A stretch of 64,000 nucleotides of DNA from Thermohalobaculum sp039821125 (GTDB lineage Bacteria; Pseudomonadota; Alphaproteobacteria; Rhodobacterales; Rhodobacteraceae), in contig JBCBOR010000003.1 in the NCBI GenBank assembly GCA_039821125.1, forward strand, positions 108,930 to 172,929, written 5' to 3'. Under the pieces are notes generated by a model. That model searched no databases. It was given only the letters and a program-made list of their open reading frames with translations, and was not told where the DNA came from. Below are positions 34,483 to 43,191 of the stretch, piece by piece. Made by a program: the position numbers and the translations under genes. Position 1 is the first letter of the stretch. Every line of letters begins with the position of its first letter.

Positions 34483-36828
34483 ATGGCAATTCCCTACATT
34501 GCGCGGAGCAGCCGCGCGGTGCGCACGTGGGCAGTCTCGCTCGGGATCGCGCTGGCGGCGACGGGCGGATTGGACCTGATCTGGGGTACCGCATCGGCAC
34601 AGACTTTGGTTCAGGCGCCTGCGCGGGAACAGGCGGTCGCTGTCCGCGGCAACCGGCGCATCGAAGTCGAGACGATCCTTTCCTACATGAACCTCGAGCA
34701 GGGGCAGACTGTCACGGCCGAGGATCTCAACCGCTCGGTCAGGCGGCTCTTTGACACGGGCCTCTTCAAGGATGTGCGGATCATCCCCAGCGAGAACCGG
34801 CTGATCGTCGAGGTTGTCGAGAACCCGTCGATCAACGAGATTGCGTTCGAAGGCAACGATGCCCTGAAGGATGAGGATCTCGAACGGATCATCAACCTGC
34901 GCGCGCGCCTGCCGTTCACGGTGTCTGCGGCCGAGGCGGATGCTCAGGCGATCATCGAGATTTACCGCCGTACCGGCCGCTTCGGCGCCGAGGTCGAGCC
35001 CGTGATCATCGAGCGATCGGACAACCGTGTCGATCTCGTGTTCGAAATCACCGAAGGCGATCTGACAGGCGTGTCCTCGATCGACTTCGTCGGCAACCAG
35101 ATCTTTTCGGACAGCCGCCTCCGCGGCGTCATCGAGACGACGGAGTCTGGCCTTCTGTCGCAATTCGTTGGCTCGGATGTCTATGATCCGGACCGGCTCG
35201 AACTCGACAAGGAGCTGCTGCGGAATTTCTACTTCTCACGCGGCTTTGCGGATTTCACCGTGCTGTCGGCGACCGCGGAACTGTCGCCGGACCGGGACGG
35301 GTTCTTCATTACCTTCACGGTCAGCGAGGGCGAGGAATATGCCTTCGGCGAACTTGATGCGGTCGTGTCGGCCCGTGGCCTTGATCAGGAGGAGTTTAAC
35401 GCCGCCATACCGCCGGATCTGACAGGTGATACCTATGATGCGAGCGCGGTGGAGGAGATTGCAAACGATCTCACCGACCTCGCCGGTCAGCGCGGCTTTG
35501 CTTTCGTTCAGGTGCGCCCGCGCCCGCGCAAGAACGCGGCAGACCGGATCATCGACATCACCTTTGATCTGGCCGAAGGGCCCCGCGTCTTTGTCGAGCG
35601 GATCGAGATCGAGGGCAACACCCAGACCCTTGACCGTGTCATCCGGCGCAATATCGACATCGTTGAAGGCGACCCGTTCGACGCCCGGCGGATCCGCGAC
35701 GCACGCCGCCGGATCCGGGGTCTGCGGTACTTCTCGCGGGTCGAGATCGACTCCGAGCCGGGCAGTTCCGAAGACCGTGCAATCCTGAAGGTGAAGGTCG
35801 AGGAACAGTCGACCGGCGCGCTGTCCTTCGGTCTCGGGTTCTCCAGCAGCGACGGCCCGATCGGCAACGTCGCGTTGAACGAGCGCAACTTCCTGGGTCG
35901 CGGGCAGGAGCTGAACCTTCAGGTCACTGCCGCCGGCGATACGCAGGTCTATGATTTCAGCTTCGTTGAGCCCGCGTTCCTTGATCGTGATTTGTCCGTC
36001 GGTGTCCGCGCCTTCTTCATCGATGACGATCTCAGCGACGAGTCGAATTTCGAGATCGTGCGTCTCGGGGCAGGGCCAACCGTCGAATTCCCGCTCTCGA
36101 CCGATACCCGCCTTGGTCTGCGCTATGAGTTCCGGCGCGAGGACGTACAGGTCAACGCCGATGCCTCCCCTGCAATCCAAGTCGATGACGGTGTGCGGTT
36201 TACCTCGGCCGTCGGACACACGCTGACCCACGATCAGCGCAACGATCCGATCGAGACGACGGGCGGCTATCTGCTGCGGCTGGACCAGGATCTGGCCGGC
36301 CTCGGGGGGGATGCGCGCTACATCCGCTCGTTCGGTTCGGCAAAAGGCTGGACCTCGTTCTTCTCGGATCAGGTTGTGGCGAGCCTCGAGTTTGAAGTCG
36401 GCGGGATCCTCGGCTTTGACGACGATATCCGGATCAACGAGCGCTTCTTCCTCGGTGGTGCGAGCCTTCGCGGATTTGCGAACTCGGGCGTTGGCCCGCG
36501 CGACCTGATCACCGATGACGCCCTTGGCGGAAACTACCGGATGGTCAGCCGCCTCGAGGTGTCGTTCCCGCTTGGTCTGCCGGATGAACTTGGCATCTTT
36601 GGCGGCGCCTTCATTGATGCCGGAACGCTGTTCGGTCTTGATGGCGACCTCGTCGATCTGAACGGCAACGCCATCGACGATGGCTCGTCGATCCGTGTGT
36701 CCGGCGGCGGTCTGTTGTTCATCTCGACCCCGTTCGGCCCGCTGGAGCTGAGCTTCGGCTTCCCGCTGATCAGCGAGGATTTCGACGAGGATGAGCTGTT
36801 CCGCCTGTCGATCGGGACGCGCTTCTGA
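34483..36828 (+). CDS. bamA: Outer membrane protein assembly factor BamA
   Basis: Central Omp85 subunit that folds beta-barrel proteins into the outer membrane. It has 781 residues. The signal peptide ends near GTASAQ (about residue 40), followed by five POTRA domains (about 45-440; AVRGNRRIEVETILSYMNLEQGQ begins the first) and a 16-strand barrel with FFLGGASLRGFANSGVGP (the conserved RGF loop). The final residue is Phe, the usual C-terminal signal. A GGGGGGAG site precedes the ATG. Its partner bamB is at 7.2 kb. Confidence 0.98.
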   Translation: MAIPYIARSSRAVRTWAVSLGIALAATGGLDLIWGTASAQTLVQAPAREQAVAVRGNRRIEVETILSYMNLEQGQTVTAEDLNRSVRRLFDTGLFKDVRIIPSENRLIVEVVENPSINEIAFEGNDALKDEDLERIINLRARLPFTVSAAEADAQAIIEIYRRTGRFGAEVEPVIIERSDNRVDLVFEITEGDLTGVSSIDFVGNQIFSDSRLRGVIETTESGLLSQFVGSDVYDPDRLELDKELLRNFYFSRGFADFTVLSATAELSPDRDGFFITFTVSEGEEYAFGELDAVVSARGLDQEEFNAAIPPDLTGDTYDASAVEEIANDLTDLAGQRGFAFVQVRPRPRKNAADRIIDITFDLAEGPRVFVERIEIEGNTQTLDRVIRRNIDIVEGDPFDARRIRDARRRIRGLRYFSRVEIDSEPGSSEDRAILKVKVEEQSTGALSFGLGFSSSDGPIGNVALNERNFLGRGQELNLQVTAAGDTQVYDFSFVEPAFLDRDLSVGVRAFFIDDDLSDESNFEIVRLGAGPTVEFPLSTDTRLGLRYEFRREDVQVNADASPAIQVDDGVRFTSAVGHTLTHDQRNDPIETTGGYLLRLDQDLAGLGGDARYIRSFGSAKGWTSFFSDQVVASLEFEVGGILGFDDDIRINERFFLGGASLRGFANSGVGPRDLITDDALGGNYRMVSRLEVSFPLGLPDELGIFGGAFIDAGTLFGLDGDLVDLNGNAIDDGSSIRVSGGGLLFISTPFGPLELSFGFPLISEDFDEDELFRLSIGTRF

Positions 36829-36843
36829 ACCCGGTGCTCCGGC

Positions 36844-37473
36844 ATGCCTGATGCTCTGACGCGGCGGCGTGACCTGTTCAGGTACGCCGCCGCTGTGCTT
36901 GTGTTTCCAAGCATCGCCATCGCCCAACCCACCGGCGGCATTGCAATCATCTCGCGCGAGCGTCTCTTGCGGGATGTCGCGGCTGCCCGCAGACTGGCCG
37001 AGGCTGAACGAACGTTGACCGCTGCTTTGCAGGCGAAGGTGGATGAGGCCAACCAGACTTTCGCGGCCGAGGAGGCGGAGATCGCGGATCAGCGGGCATC
37101 CCTGTCGCCTGAGCAGTTCAGCGTGCGGGTTGCAGACTTTGATCGCCGGGTCCGGCTCTGGCGGCGGACGGCGCAGGACCGCGCGGGGAAGCTGCAGCGC
37201 GACTTTCAGGATGCCCGTGCGAGGGTCGTTGCCGCGTTGCCGCGTATCCTGGAAGAGCTGAGACGCGAGACCGGCGCGACGGTCATTCTGAACGCGGATC
37301 AGGTCCTTGCCGCCGATCAATCCGCAAATCTCACAGCACGCGCCGTCGAGCTGTTCGACGCCATGGCGCCGCCCCCGGTGATCCCGGAGGTGGATCTGGA
37401 CCTGCCGATCCTTGGGCCAGACGAACAGCCACCGGGATCCGAGCCACTGGCCGATTCGGCGTCCGACCAATAG
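36844..37473 (+). CDS. OmpH/Skp family periplasmic chaperone
   Basis: Periplasmic holding chaperone for outer membrane proteins. It has 209 residues: an export signal (about 1-27), a core with GGIAIISRERLLRDVAAARRLAEAE, long Ala/Arg/Glu helices (about 50-140) of the Skp tentacle type, and a Pro/Asp-rich tail. The signal begins TRRRDLFRYAAAVL, more like a twin-arginine motif than a plain Sec signal, which would be unusual for Skp. It follows bamA by 15 bases, its standard place. Confidence 0.88.
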   Translation: MPDALTRRRDLFRYAAAVLVFPSIAIAQPTGGIAIISRERLLRDVAAARRLAEAERTLTAALQAKVDEANQTFAAEEAEIADQRASLSPEQFSVRVADFDRRVRLWRRTAQDRAGKLQRDFQDARARVVAALPRILEELRRETGATVILNADQVLAADQSANLTARAVELFDAMAPPPVIPEVDLDLPILGPDEQPPGSEPLADSASDQ

Positions 37474-37542
37474 ACTTGACCTGACAGGCGCGTCCGCTAA
37501 GCAATCTAGGCACTGCGCCTGCCAAGTTTTGAGACGTTCGAT

Positions 37543-38040
37543 ATGACAGACCAAACCCCCGACACTGAACCGACATCCGCCGATCTCGCGCGCATCAAGC
37601 GGATGATTCCGCACCGATACCCTTTCCTGCTGATCGATCGGGTTGAGATGATCGTAAAGGGCGAGAGCGCCGTCGGGATCAAGATGGTCACGAACAACGA
37701 GCCGTTCTTTCAGGGTCACTTCCCGGACAAGCCGATCATGCCAGGCGTCATGATCGTCGAGGCGATGGCGCAGACAGCGGGCGTTCTCGTTGTCGAGACG
37801 CTGGGGATGATCGACCAGAACCTGCTGGTCTATTTCATGACCCTGGACAAGACGCGGTTCCGCAAACTGGTCGAGCCGGGAAGTGTGTTGGAACTGCACG
37901 TCAAGATCCTGCGCGGACGCGGCAAGATCTGGAAGTTCTGGGCCGATGCCAAGGTTGGCGACGAGGTCGTGGCCGAGGCTGAATACTCGGCCATGATCAT
38001 CACCCAGGACGATGAACGGCGCCGCGGCGGTAGCTCGTGA
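37543..38040 (+). CDS. fabZ: (3R)-hydroxyacyl-ACP dehydratase
   Basis: Dehydrates 3-hydroxyacyl-ACP in fatty-acid elongation. It has 165 residues with the hot-dog fold: IPHRYPFLLIDRV near residue 23, GHFPDKPIMPGVMIVEAMAQ with catalytic His and Glu, and LDKTRFRKLVEPG. The acidic N-terminus precedes the conserved part. The stop overlaps the GTG start of lpxA by four bases, linking fatty-acid and lipid A synthesis. Confidence 0.97.
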   Translation: MTDQTPDTEPTSADLARIKRMIPHRYPFLLIDRVEMIVKGESAVGIKMVTNNEPFFQGHFPDKPIMPGVMIVEAMAQTAGVLVVETLGMIDQNLLVYFMTLDKTRFRKLVEPGSVLELHVKILRGRGKIWKFWADAKVGDEVVAEAEYSAMIITQDDERRRGGSS

Positions 38041-38825
38041 GCATTCACCCGACGGCAATCGTCGAGGATGGCGCGACCCTCGGGGCCGATGTCTCGATCG
38101 GGGCCTATTCGCTTGTCGGCGCCGATGTCACACTGGGGGACGGGGTCGAGCTTCACAGCCACGTCGTCGTGACCGGTCATACCAAGGTCGGCGAGGAGAC
38201 GCGGATCTGGCCTTTTGCCTCGATCGGGCATCGTCCTCAGGATCTGAAATACGCCGGCGAGACCTCGTATCTCGAAATCGGGGCGCGCAACATGATCCGT
38301 GAGCACGTGACGATGAACCCCGGAACCACTGGAGGTGGGCTCTACACCCGCGTCGGCGATGGGTGTCTGTTCATGGCAGGCGCTCATGTCGGACACGACT
38401 GCCAGGTCGGGAACTCGGTCATCCTTGCGAACAATGCCACTCTGGCTGGACACGTCGAGCTTGGCGATTTCTCGATCCTCGGCGGGCTCTCTGCGGTGCA
38501 ACAGTTCTCGCGCATCGGTCAACAGGTCATGGTTGGCGGCATGAGCGGGGTCGAGAAAGACGTGATCCCGTTCGGCTCGGTCATTGGCAATCGGGCGGAT
38601 CTTGGCGGGTTGAACCTGATCGGCCTGAAGCGGCGCGGGTTCGATCGCGAGACGATCCACGCCCTGCGCTCGGCGTACCGCGAGATCTTTTATGGCGACG
38701 GCTCGCTGGCAGACCGTGCTGCCCGGGTTGCGAGCGAGTATGCGGACGATCATCCGGTTCACGAGATGACATCGTTCATCCTTGCCGACCCCAGCCGGAA
38801 TTTCTGCACGCCGCGCGATGCCTGA
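38037..38825 (+). CDS. lpxA: UDP-N-acetylglucosamine acyltransferase
   Basis: First step of lipid A synthesis: adds a 3-hydroxyacyl chain to UDP-GlcNAc. It has 262 residues, a left-handed beta-helix of hexapeptide repeats (IHPTAIVEDGATLGADVSIG and onward), the catalytic His in the AHVGHDCQVGN block (about 118-128), NNATLAGHVELGDF, and a C-terminal helical part. The GTG start at 38037 is dictated by the family start (SIHPTA). It overlaps both fabZ and lpxI. Confidence 0.97.
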   Translation: MSIHPTAIVEDGATLGADVSIGAYSLVGADVTLGDGVELHSHVVVTGHTKVGEETRIWPFASIGHRPQDLKYAGETSYLEIGARNMIREHVTMNPGTTGGGLYTRVGDGCLFMAGAHVGHDCQVGNSVILANNATLAGHVELGDFSILGGLSAVQQFSRIGQQVMVGGMSGVEKDVIPFGSVIGNRADLGGLNLIGLKRRGFDRETIHALRSAYREIFYGDGSLADRAARVASEYADDHPVHEMTSFILADPSRNFCTPRDA

Positions 38826-39708
38826 TGCGGCAGGCCCGGCGACCACGCTGGCGATCATTGCGGGGCGCGGTTCGCTCCCGCGCGAGATTGCCGAGCGCCG
38901 GGCCGAGGCAGGGCTGCCCTATCTGCTGATCGTCTACCAGGGCTGTTTCGAGTCCTGGATGGCCGCGCATCCGCACCAGCACCACGAGTTCGAACGTGTG
39001 GGTGCGATGTTCCGCGCCTTGCGCGCTGCGGATGTGACCCATGTTGTCTTTGCGGGCGGGATGAACCGCCCGCGCGTGCGGTTCCACCGCGTTGACCTGA
39101 AAGGGGTCACGGTCGCGGCGAAGGCCCTGACGCTGCTCCGGCGCGGTGATGATGCGATGCTGCGCGGTTTCTCGGCGATCTTCGAGAGCGAGGGGATCAC
39201 ACTGATCGGTCCGCAGGAGATCCTCGGGCAGGGCATGACTGTCGCTCCGGGACCGCTGACCACGGCCGAGCCAGCCGCAGATGACCGGCGCGATGCCGCG
39301 CGTGCGGCCGAGATTGTCGCGGCGCTCGGGCCTCTGGACGTGGGGCAGGGCGCGGTCGTCGCCCGCGGAGTTTGCTTGGCCGTTGAAGCGGTCGAGGGTA
39401 CGGACCTGATGCTGATGCGAGTCGCAAAACTGCCGCCAGAGCGACGGGCCAGTGCTGCGCCGCCCTCCGGCGTTCTGTTCAAGGGGCCGAAACCTGACCA
39501 GGACCACCGCCTCGATATGCCTGCGATCGGCCCGGCGACCTTGGAGGCCGCCGCTGCGGCAGGTTTGAACGGCATCGTCGTCGCCGCCGACCGGACGGTT
39601 CTGATTGAGGCCGACGCAACCCGAGAGGCGGCGCGCCAGAGCGGCCTGTTCGTCTATGGCGTCACGCCCGAACAGCTTGCCGACTGGCAAGCCGCGACCG
39701 GCGACTAG
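38818..39708 (+). CDS. lpxI: UDP-2,3-diacylglucosamine diphosphatase LpxI
   Basis: Hydrolyses UDP-2,3-diacylglucosamine to lipid X; LpxI replaces LpxH in alphaproteobacteria. It has 296 residues: LAIIAGRGSLPREIAERR at the start, the FERVGAMFRALRAADVTHVVFAGG block, QGAVVARGVCLAVEAVEGTD (catalytic region with Asp) and LFKGPKPDQDHRLDMPAIGP near the C-terminus. The start overlaps the lpxA stop by eight bases. lpxB follows seven bases later. Confidence 0.95.
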   Translation: MPDAAGPATTLAIIAGRGSLPREIAERRAEAGLPYLLIVYQGCFESWMAAHPHQHHEFERVGAMFRALRAADVTHVVFAGGMNRPRVRFHRVDLKGVTVAAKALTLLRRGDDAMLRGFSAIFESEGITLIGPQEILGQGMTVAPGPLTTAEPAADDRRDAARAAEIVAALGPLDVGQGAVVARGVCLAVEAVEGTDLMLMRVAKLPPERRASAAPPSGVLFKGPKPDQDHRLDMPAIGPATLEAAAAAGLNGIVVAADRTVLIEADATREAARQSGLFVYGVTPEQLADWQAATGD

Positions 39709-39715
39709 ATCCGCG

Positions 39716-40888
39716 ATGGCCGCGCGCGATATCTACATCATCGCGGGGGAGCCCTCTGGCGACCGGCTCGGCGGGGGCCTGATGCGCGCCATGCAAGCCG
39801 AGGCGGATGTGTCCTTTCACGGCGTCGGTGGGCGCGACATGATCGCTGCGGGTCTGGAGCCACCCTTCGACATGCGGGAGCTGTCGGTCATGGGTCTGAC
39901 CGAGGTGCTGCCAAAGCTTCGCCGTCTGATCCGGCGGATTAACGAAACCGCCGCTGATGTGATTGCGCGCCGCCCGGCCGCGCTGATCACCATCGACAGC
40001 CCCGATTTCTGTCTGCGCGTCGCCAGGAAAGCCCGCGCTGCGCAGCCGGGCCTGCCGGTTGTCCACTATGTCGCCCCCTCGGTCTGGGCGTGGCGCCCGG
40101 GCCGCGCGAAGAAGATGGCGCCTTATGTCGATCATGTGCTCGCGCTGCTGCCATTCGAGCCGCCCTACATGCAGGCGGCAGGTATGTCATGCGACTTCGT
40201 GGGTCACCCCGCTGCGGAGCGAACCGAGATTACAGTCGAGGAGATCGCAGGTTTTCGCAATCGCCGTGGCATTCGTCCGGCGCAGAAGGTCCTGCTCGTC
40301 GCGCCGGGGTCGCGCCGCGGAGAGGTGAACCGCTTGCTCGGCCCGTTCACCGAGGTCATAGGGCGCATGAGGGCGCAGATCCCCGACCTCGCGATCGTTT
40401 GCCCGGTGGCCGAAACGGTCGAGGCTGAAGTGCGCGGCGCTCTCAGCACGCTATTGCCGCCCGCTTTTCTCGTTCTGCCTCAGGCAGGCGAGCATGAGAA
40501 GCGCATTGCCTTTGCTGCCGCGGACGCGGCGCTCTGTGCATCCGGTACGATCACGCTGGAACTGGCCGCCGCCGGCACACCGATGGTCGCGGCCTATCGG
40601 ACGAACTGGCTGACGGCGCAGATTGTGCGCCGGGTGGTGAAAGTCAGCACGGCCAACCTGGTGAACTTGGTGAGCGAGCGGGCGGTTGTCCCTGAATTCC
40701 TTCAGGAATACTGCACGGTCGATGCGGTGAGCGAAGCATTGTCTCCGCTGCTGACGGATCCCGCAGGTGGCGATGCGCAACGGGCGGTCTTTGATCAGGT
40801 CATGGCGGTGCTGGGCCGTGAGGGAAATCCGCCGTCCATCCGTGCCGCGCAATCTGTGCTGGAATTTCTCGACCGCCGCGGTGCGTGA
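39716..40888 (+). CDS. lpxB: Lipid A disaccharide synthase
   Basis: GT19 glycosyltransferase joining lipid X and UDP-diacylglucosamine. It has 390 residues: IYIIAGEPSGDRLGGGLM at the N-terminus, GVGGRDM, TIDSPDFCLRVARKAR, the YVAPSVWAWRPGRAKKM block, FVGHPAAE and LLVAPGSRRGEVNRL. The Glu in SGTITLELAAAGTPMV lies in the UDP-binding site. Its TGA abuts the TCA (reverse TGA) of the Hint gene, with no base between. Confidence 0.97.
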   Translation: MAARDIYIIAGEPSGDRLGGGLMRAMQAEADVSFHGVGGRDMIAAGLEPPFDMRELSVMGLTEVLPKLRRLIRRINETAADVIARRPAALITIDSPDFCLRVARKARAAQPGLPVVHYVAPSVWAWRPGRAKKMAPYVDHVLALLPFEPPYMQAAGMSCDFVGHPAAERTEITVEEIAGFRNRRGIRPAQKVLLVAPGSRRGEVNRLLGPFTEVIGRMRAQIPDLAIVCPVAETVEAEVRGALSTLLPPAFLVLPQAGEHEKRIAFAAADAALCASGTITLELAAAGTPMVAAYRTNWLTAQIVRRVVKVSTANLVNLVSERAVVPEFLQEYCTVDAVSEALSPLLTDPAGGDAQRAVFDQVMAVLGREGNPPSIRAAQSVLEFLDRRGA

Positions 40889-42103
40889 TCAGAGCGCCCG
40901 CGCCACCGCCTGCCCCTCGAAGGGGCGTAGCGTGGGCAGGGCAACAGGACCGTAAGATTCGCGCTCAAGCCACGGAAAGATTTGCAGAACTTCGGTGCGC
41001 GTCGCAGCATCGAACGCGTTCTTCGCCGTCTCGCCTGGGTGAAAGCTCTCGGTCGCGGCGCCCTCGGCGAATATGATTTCGTGCCGATCAAAAAGGAGGT
41101 GGATGTACTCGACCTCTTGGCACCTATGGTCGATCCGGACGCTGTGATCGTTCACCAGCGAGATCGCCGGGGCCAGCATCTCGTATTCATCGAACATCAG
41201 CGCCATGCGCCAGCCCGACACCACCATACGATGCTGGCGCGAGACAGTGAGACGCCGTTTCGGCAGCCCATCGCCCATCGCACCGGCCTCGATGATGATC
41301 GGGCGCAGGGTCGGGCTGCGCGCCAGATCCATCGCTCCCAGACGCCGCCGCGCGATGTATCGGATCTCCTGCGGGCCATGGTCGCGCGTGCAGACCAGAT
41401 CGCCGGGCGAAAGCGTTTCAATCAATCTCGGCCCGCCCGGCGCACGGATCCGCGTGCCCGGGGTGAAGCAGAAGAAGTTGTCGAAGGCGAGGTCGAACCC
41501 GGTCCCATTCGGGTTGTTGTTGCCGGTTCCATCTGCGGTGTCCCAGTTCGACAGGTCCGAGACAGCGGCGATCAACTCGTCCCGATTGTTGTAGACCTCG
41601 GGGTCGTCGAGGACGAACTCCATATAGTCTTCGTCGCCGTCGATGATGATTGCGCCGTTGGTGGGGGTCAGGCCGGTGCCGCTGAGGTTCGGGCTCTGGT
41701 TGTTGTTGCCCTGCGCCTCGTTGGCGATGACACCGATGAAATTCGTGGGTGTGACGGTGTTGCCGACACGGTCGCCCTGAAAGGCCCAGAACATCTCGTT
41801 CGACACGGCGAGCTGTCCGCCGCCGCGGATATAGTCGACGTCGCCGCCCACATCGATACTGGCGCTCGAGTTGCCCCCGGCAGGCACCATGTCGATGGTG
41901 ACAACCGTACCGAGCGGGATCCCGCCCGCAGGCACGATCCACTCGATCAGCTGTTCGTTGGTGTTGAACTGCGTGCCATTCCATTCATCGTCGGTGAAGT
42001 AGATGACTTCACCTTCGGTGATGTTCCGGGTTGTGACGAAGGAGATGTCTTCGTTGTCGGCATCCCAGCCGACGAACAGCAGATCTCCCGGTTCGAGCGC
42101 CAT
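40889..42103 (-). CDS. Hint-domain protein 2
   Basis: Protein of 404 residues, paralogue of the protein at 17870-18958. The N-terminal ~200 residues (GDLLFVGWDADNEDISFV, EGEVIYFTDDEWNG, NNNQSPNLSGTG) resemble modules of secreted nucleases and adhesins. The Hint_2-type domain starts at Cys212 (CFTPGTRIRAPGG), with SPGDLVCTRDHGPQEIRYI, the TxxH-like block TVSRQHRMVVSGW and the HLLFDRHEIIFAEG block. There is no signal peptide. It may be exported and self-cleaved at Cys212. It shares an A+T-rich upstream element with the first Hint gene. Confidence 0.85.
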   Translation of the reverse strand: MALEPGDLLFVGWDADNEDISFVTTRNITEGEVIYFTDDEWNGTQFNTNEQLIEWIVPAGGIPLGTVVTIDMVPAGGNSSASIDVGGDVDYIRGGGQLAVSNEMFWAFQGDRVGNTVTPTNFIGVIANEAQGNNNQSPNLSGTGLTPTNGAIIIDGDEDYMEFVLDDPEVYNNRDELIAAVSDLSNWDTADGTGNNNPNGTGFDLAFDNFFCFTPGTRIRAPGGPRLIETLSPGDLVCTRDHGPQEIRYIARRRLGAMDLARSPTLRPIIIEAGAMGDGLPKRRLTVSRQHRMVVSGWRMALMFDEYEMLAPAISLVNDHSVRIDHRCQEVEYIHLLFDRHEIIFAEGAATESFHPGETAKNAFDAATRTEVLQIFPWLERESYGPVALPTLRPFEGQAVARAL

Positions 42104-42134
42104 CGAATCATTCCTCCCACTGTGGCGGTACGGT

Positions 42135-42153
42135 GATCTTTAAATATCAAAAT
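42135..42153 (-). promoter_or_regulatory. Conserved A+T-rich element upstream of Hint gene 2
   Basis: On the reverse strand this reads ATTTTGATATTTAAAGATC, 31 bases before the ATG of Hint gene 2 and followed by a GGGAGGA ribosome-binding site. It differs from the element at 18971-18990 by one substitution and one missing base. A further A+T-rich stretch lies on its far side, up to the nusB stop. Confidence 0.5.
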
Positions 42154-42170
42154 AAAATTAAAAATGCAAT

Positions 42171-42644
42171 TTAATTGGATGGCCGGGCTTCGCTGGCCAT
42201 GTGATCCAGCACAGCGTTCACGAAACCCGGCTCTCGGCCCGTTTCGAAGAACGCCTTTGCAACATCGATATACTCGCCGATGACAACCTTTACCGGAATG
42301 TCAGGACGCGCGCAGATCTCGTACCCTGCCGCACGAAACAGCGCGCGCAGGATCGAGTCGATGCGACCCAGCGGCCAGCGTTCAACCAGCGCCCGGTCCG
42401 TCAGCTTGTCGATCTGTACCTGGTCGCGCACGGCCCCTTCGACCGTCTCGCGAAAATGTCTGGGATCGGCCTCGCGGTATTGAACACCTTCAATTTCGGC
42501 ACCGAGGCGATGCTCATCGAACTCGCGCACAACCTCGCGCCAGTCGGCGCCGGTCATCTCCATCTGATAAAGCGCCTGCACAGCAGCGAGCCGGGCAGCC
42601 GAGAGCGCGAGCCGCTCCTCCTTGCGTTTGGCGCTGGTCGCCAT
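42171..42644 (-). CDS. nusB: Transcription antitermination factor NusB
   Basis: RNA-binding helical protein that acts with NusE in rRNA antitermination. It has 157 residues. SAARLAAVQALYQMEMTGAD is helix 1; LTDRALVERWPLGRIDSILRALFRAAGYE and EYIDVAKAFFETGREPGFVNAVLD are family blocks with the basic surface. Its ATG overlaps the ribH stop by one base. It is last in the riboflavin gene set. Confidence 0.96.
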   Translation of the reverse strand: MATSAKRKEERLALSAARLAAVQALYQMEMTGADWREVVREFDEHRLGAEIEGVQYREADPRHFRETVEGAVRDQVQIDKLTDRALVERWPLGRIDSILRALFRAAGYEICARPDIPVKVVIGEYIDVAKAFFETGREPGFVNAVLDHMASEARPSN

Positions 42645-43189
42645 CAGGCCGTCCTTGTCGTGCTGGCAGCGCCGGCGACGAGGAAGTCATCGACATCGTC
42701 GAGTGGGCGGGGCGGCATCGGTGTCGGCCTGAACCGACGGGCCAACGCGATCAGGTGAAGCGCTGCTGCAGCAGCCCCGCCGCCCTTGTCCATCTCGCCC
42801 GGGGCGGCCCGGACCACGGCCTGATCCATGGTCTCGCAGGTCAGGATGCCGTTGCCGATGCAAACGCCGTCGAGGCCGAGCAGGGTCAGCCCCCGCGAGC
42901 TGTCGTTGCAGACCGTCTCGTAGTGCGTTGTCTCACCCCGGATGACACAGCCGAGGGCGACGAACCCCTCAAAGCTCCGGCTGGCGAGCCGGATCGCGGT
43001 GGGGATCTCGAGCGCGCCGGGCACCTCGATCATATCCACAGCGGCCCCGGCGCGGTCCAGAACGCCGCGAGCGCCAACGATCAGATTATCGGCGACGGCC
43101 CGGTAGTAAGGCGCGACAACAATCAGAACCGAGGGCGGCGGCGAAAAGGCCGGCAGGTCCAGTGTCGAGTGTTCTTCGGTGGATGCCAT
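42644..43189 (-). CDS. ribH: 6,7-dimethyl-8-ribityllumazine synthase
   Basis: Penultimate step of riboflavin synthesis. It has 181 residues: VLIVVAPYYRAVADNLIVGA at the N-terminus, VPGALEIPTAIRLA, ALGCVIRGETTHYETVCND with the catalytic His region, and GNGILTCETMDQA. A C-terminal extension (PTPMPPRPLDDVDD) goes beyond the usual 155-160 residues. It lies two bases after ribBA and touches nusB. Confidence 0.96.
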   Translation of the reverse strand: MASTEEHSTLDLPAFSPPPSVLIVVAPYYRAVADNLIVGARGVLDRAGAAVDMIEVPGALEIPTAIRLASRSFEGFVALGCVIRGETTHYETVCNDSSRGLTLLGLDGVCIGNGILTCETMDQAVVRAAPGEMDKGGGAAAAALHLIALARRFRPTPMPPRPLDDVDDFLVAGAASTTRTA

Positions 43190-43191
43190 GA

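Noticed and set aside
35236..38058. Very long reverse-strand open frame (940 codons) opposite bamA, ompH and fabZ
   Set aside because: It lies antisense to three strongly recognised genes; its translation is Asp/Arg/His-rich with no family character, typical of high-G+C shadow frames.
42150..42180. CtrA binding site (TTAA-N7-TTAA) near the nusB/Hint gap
   Set aside because: Two TTAA motifs are present but spaced by nine bases instead of seven.
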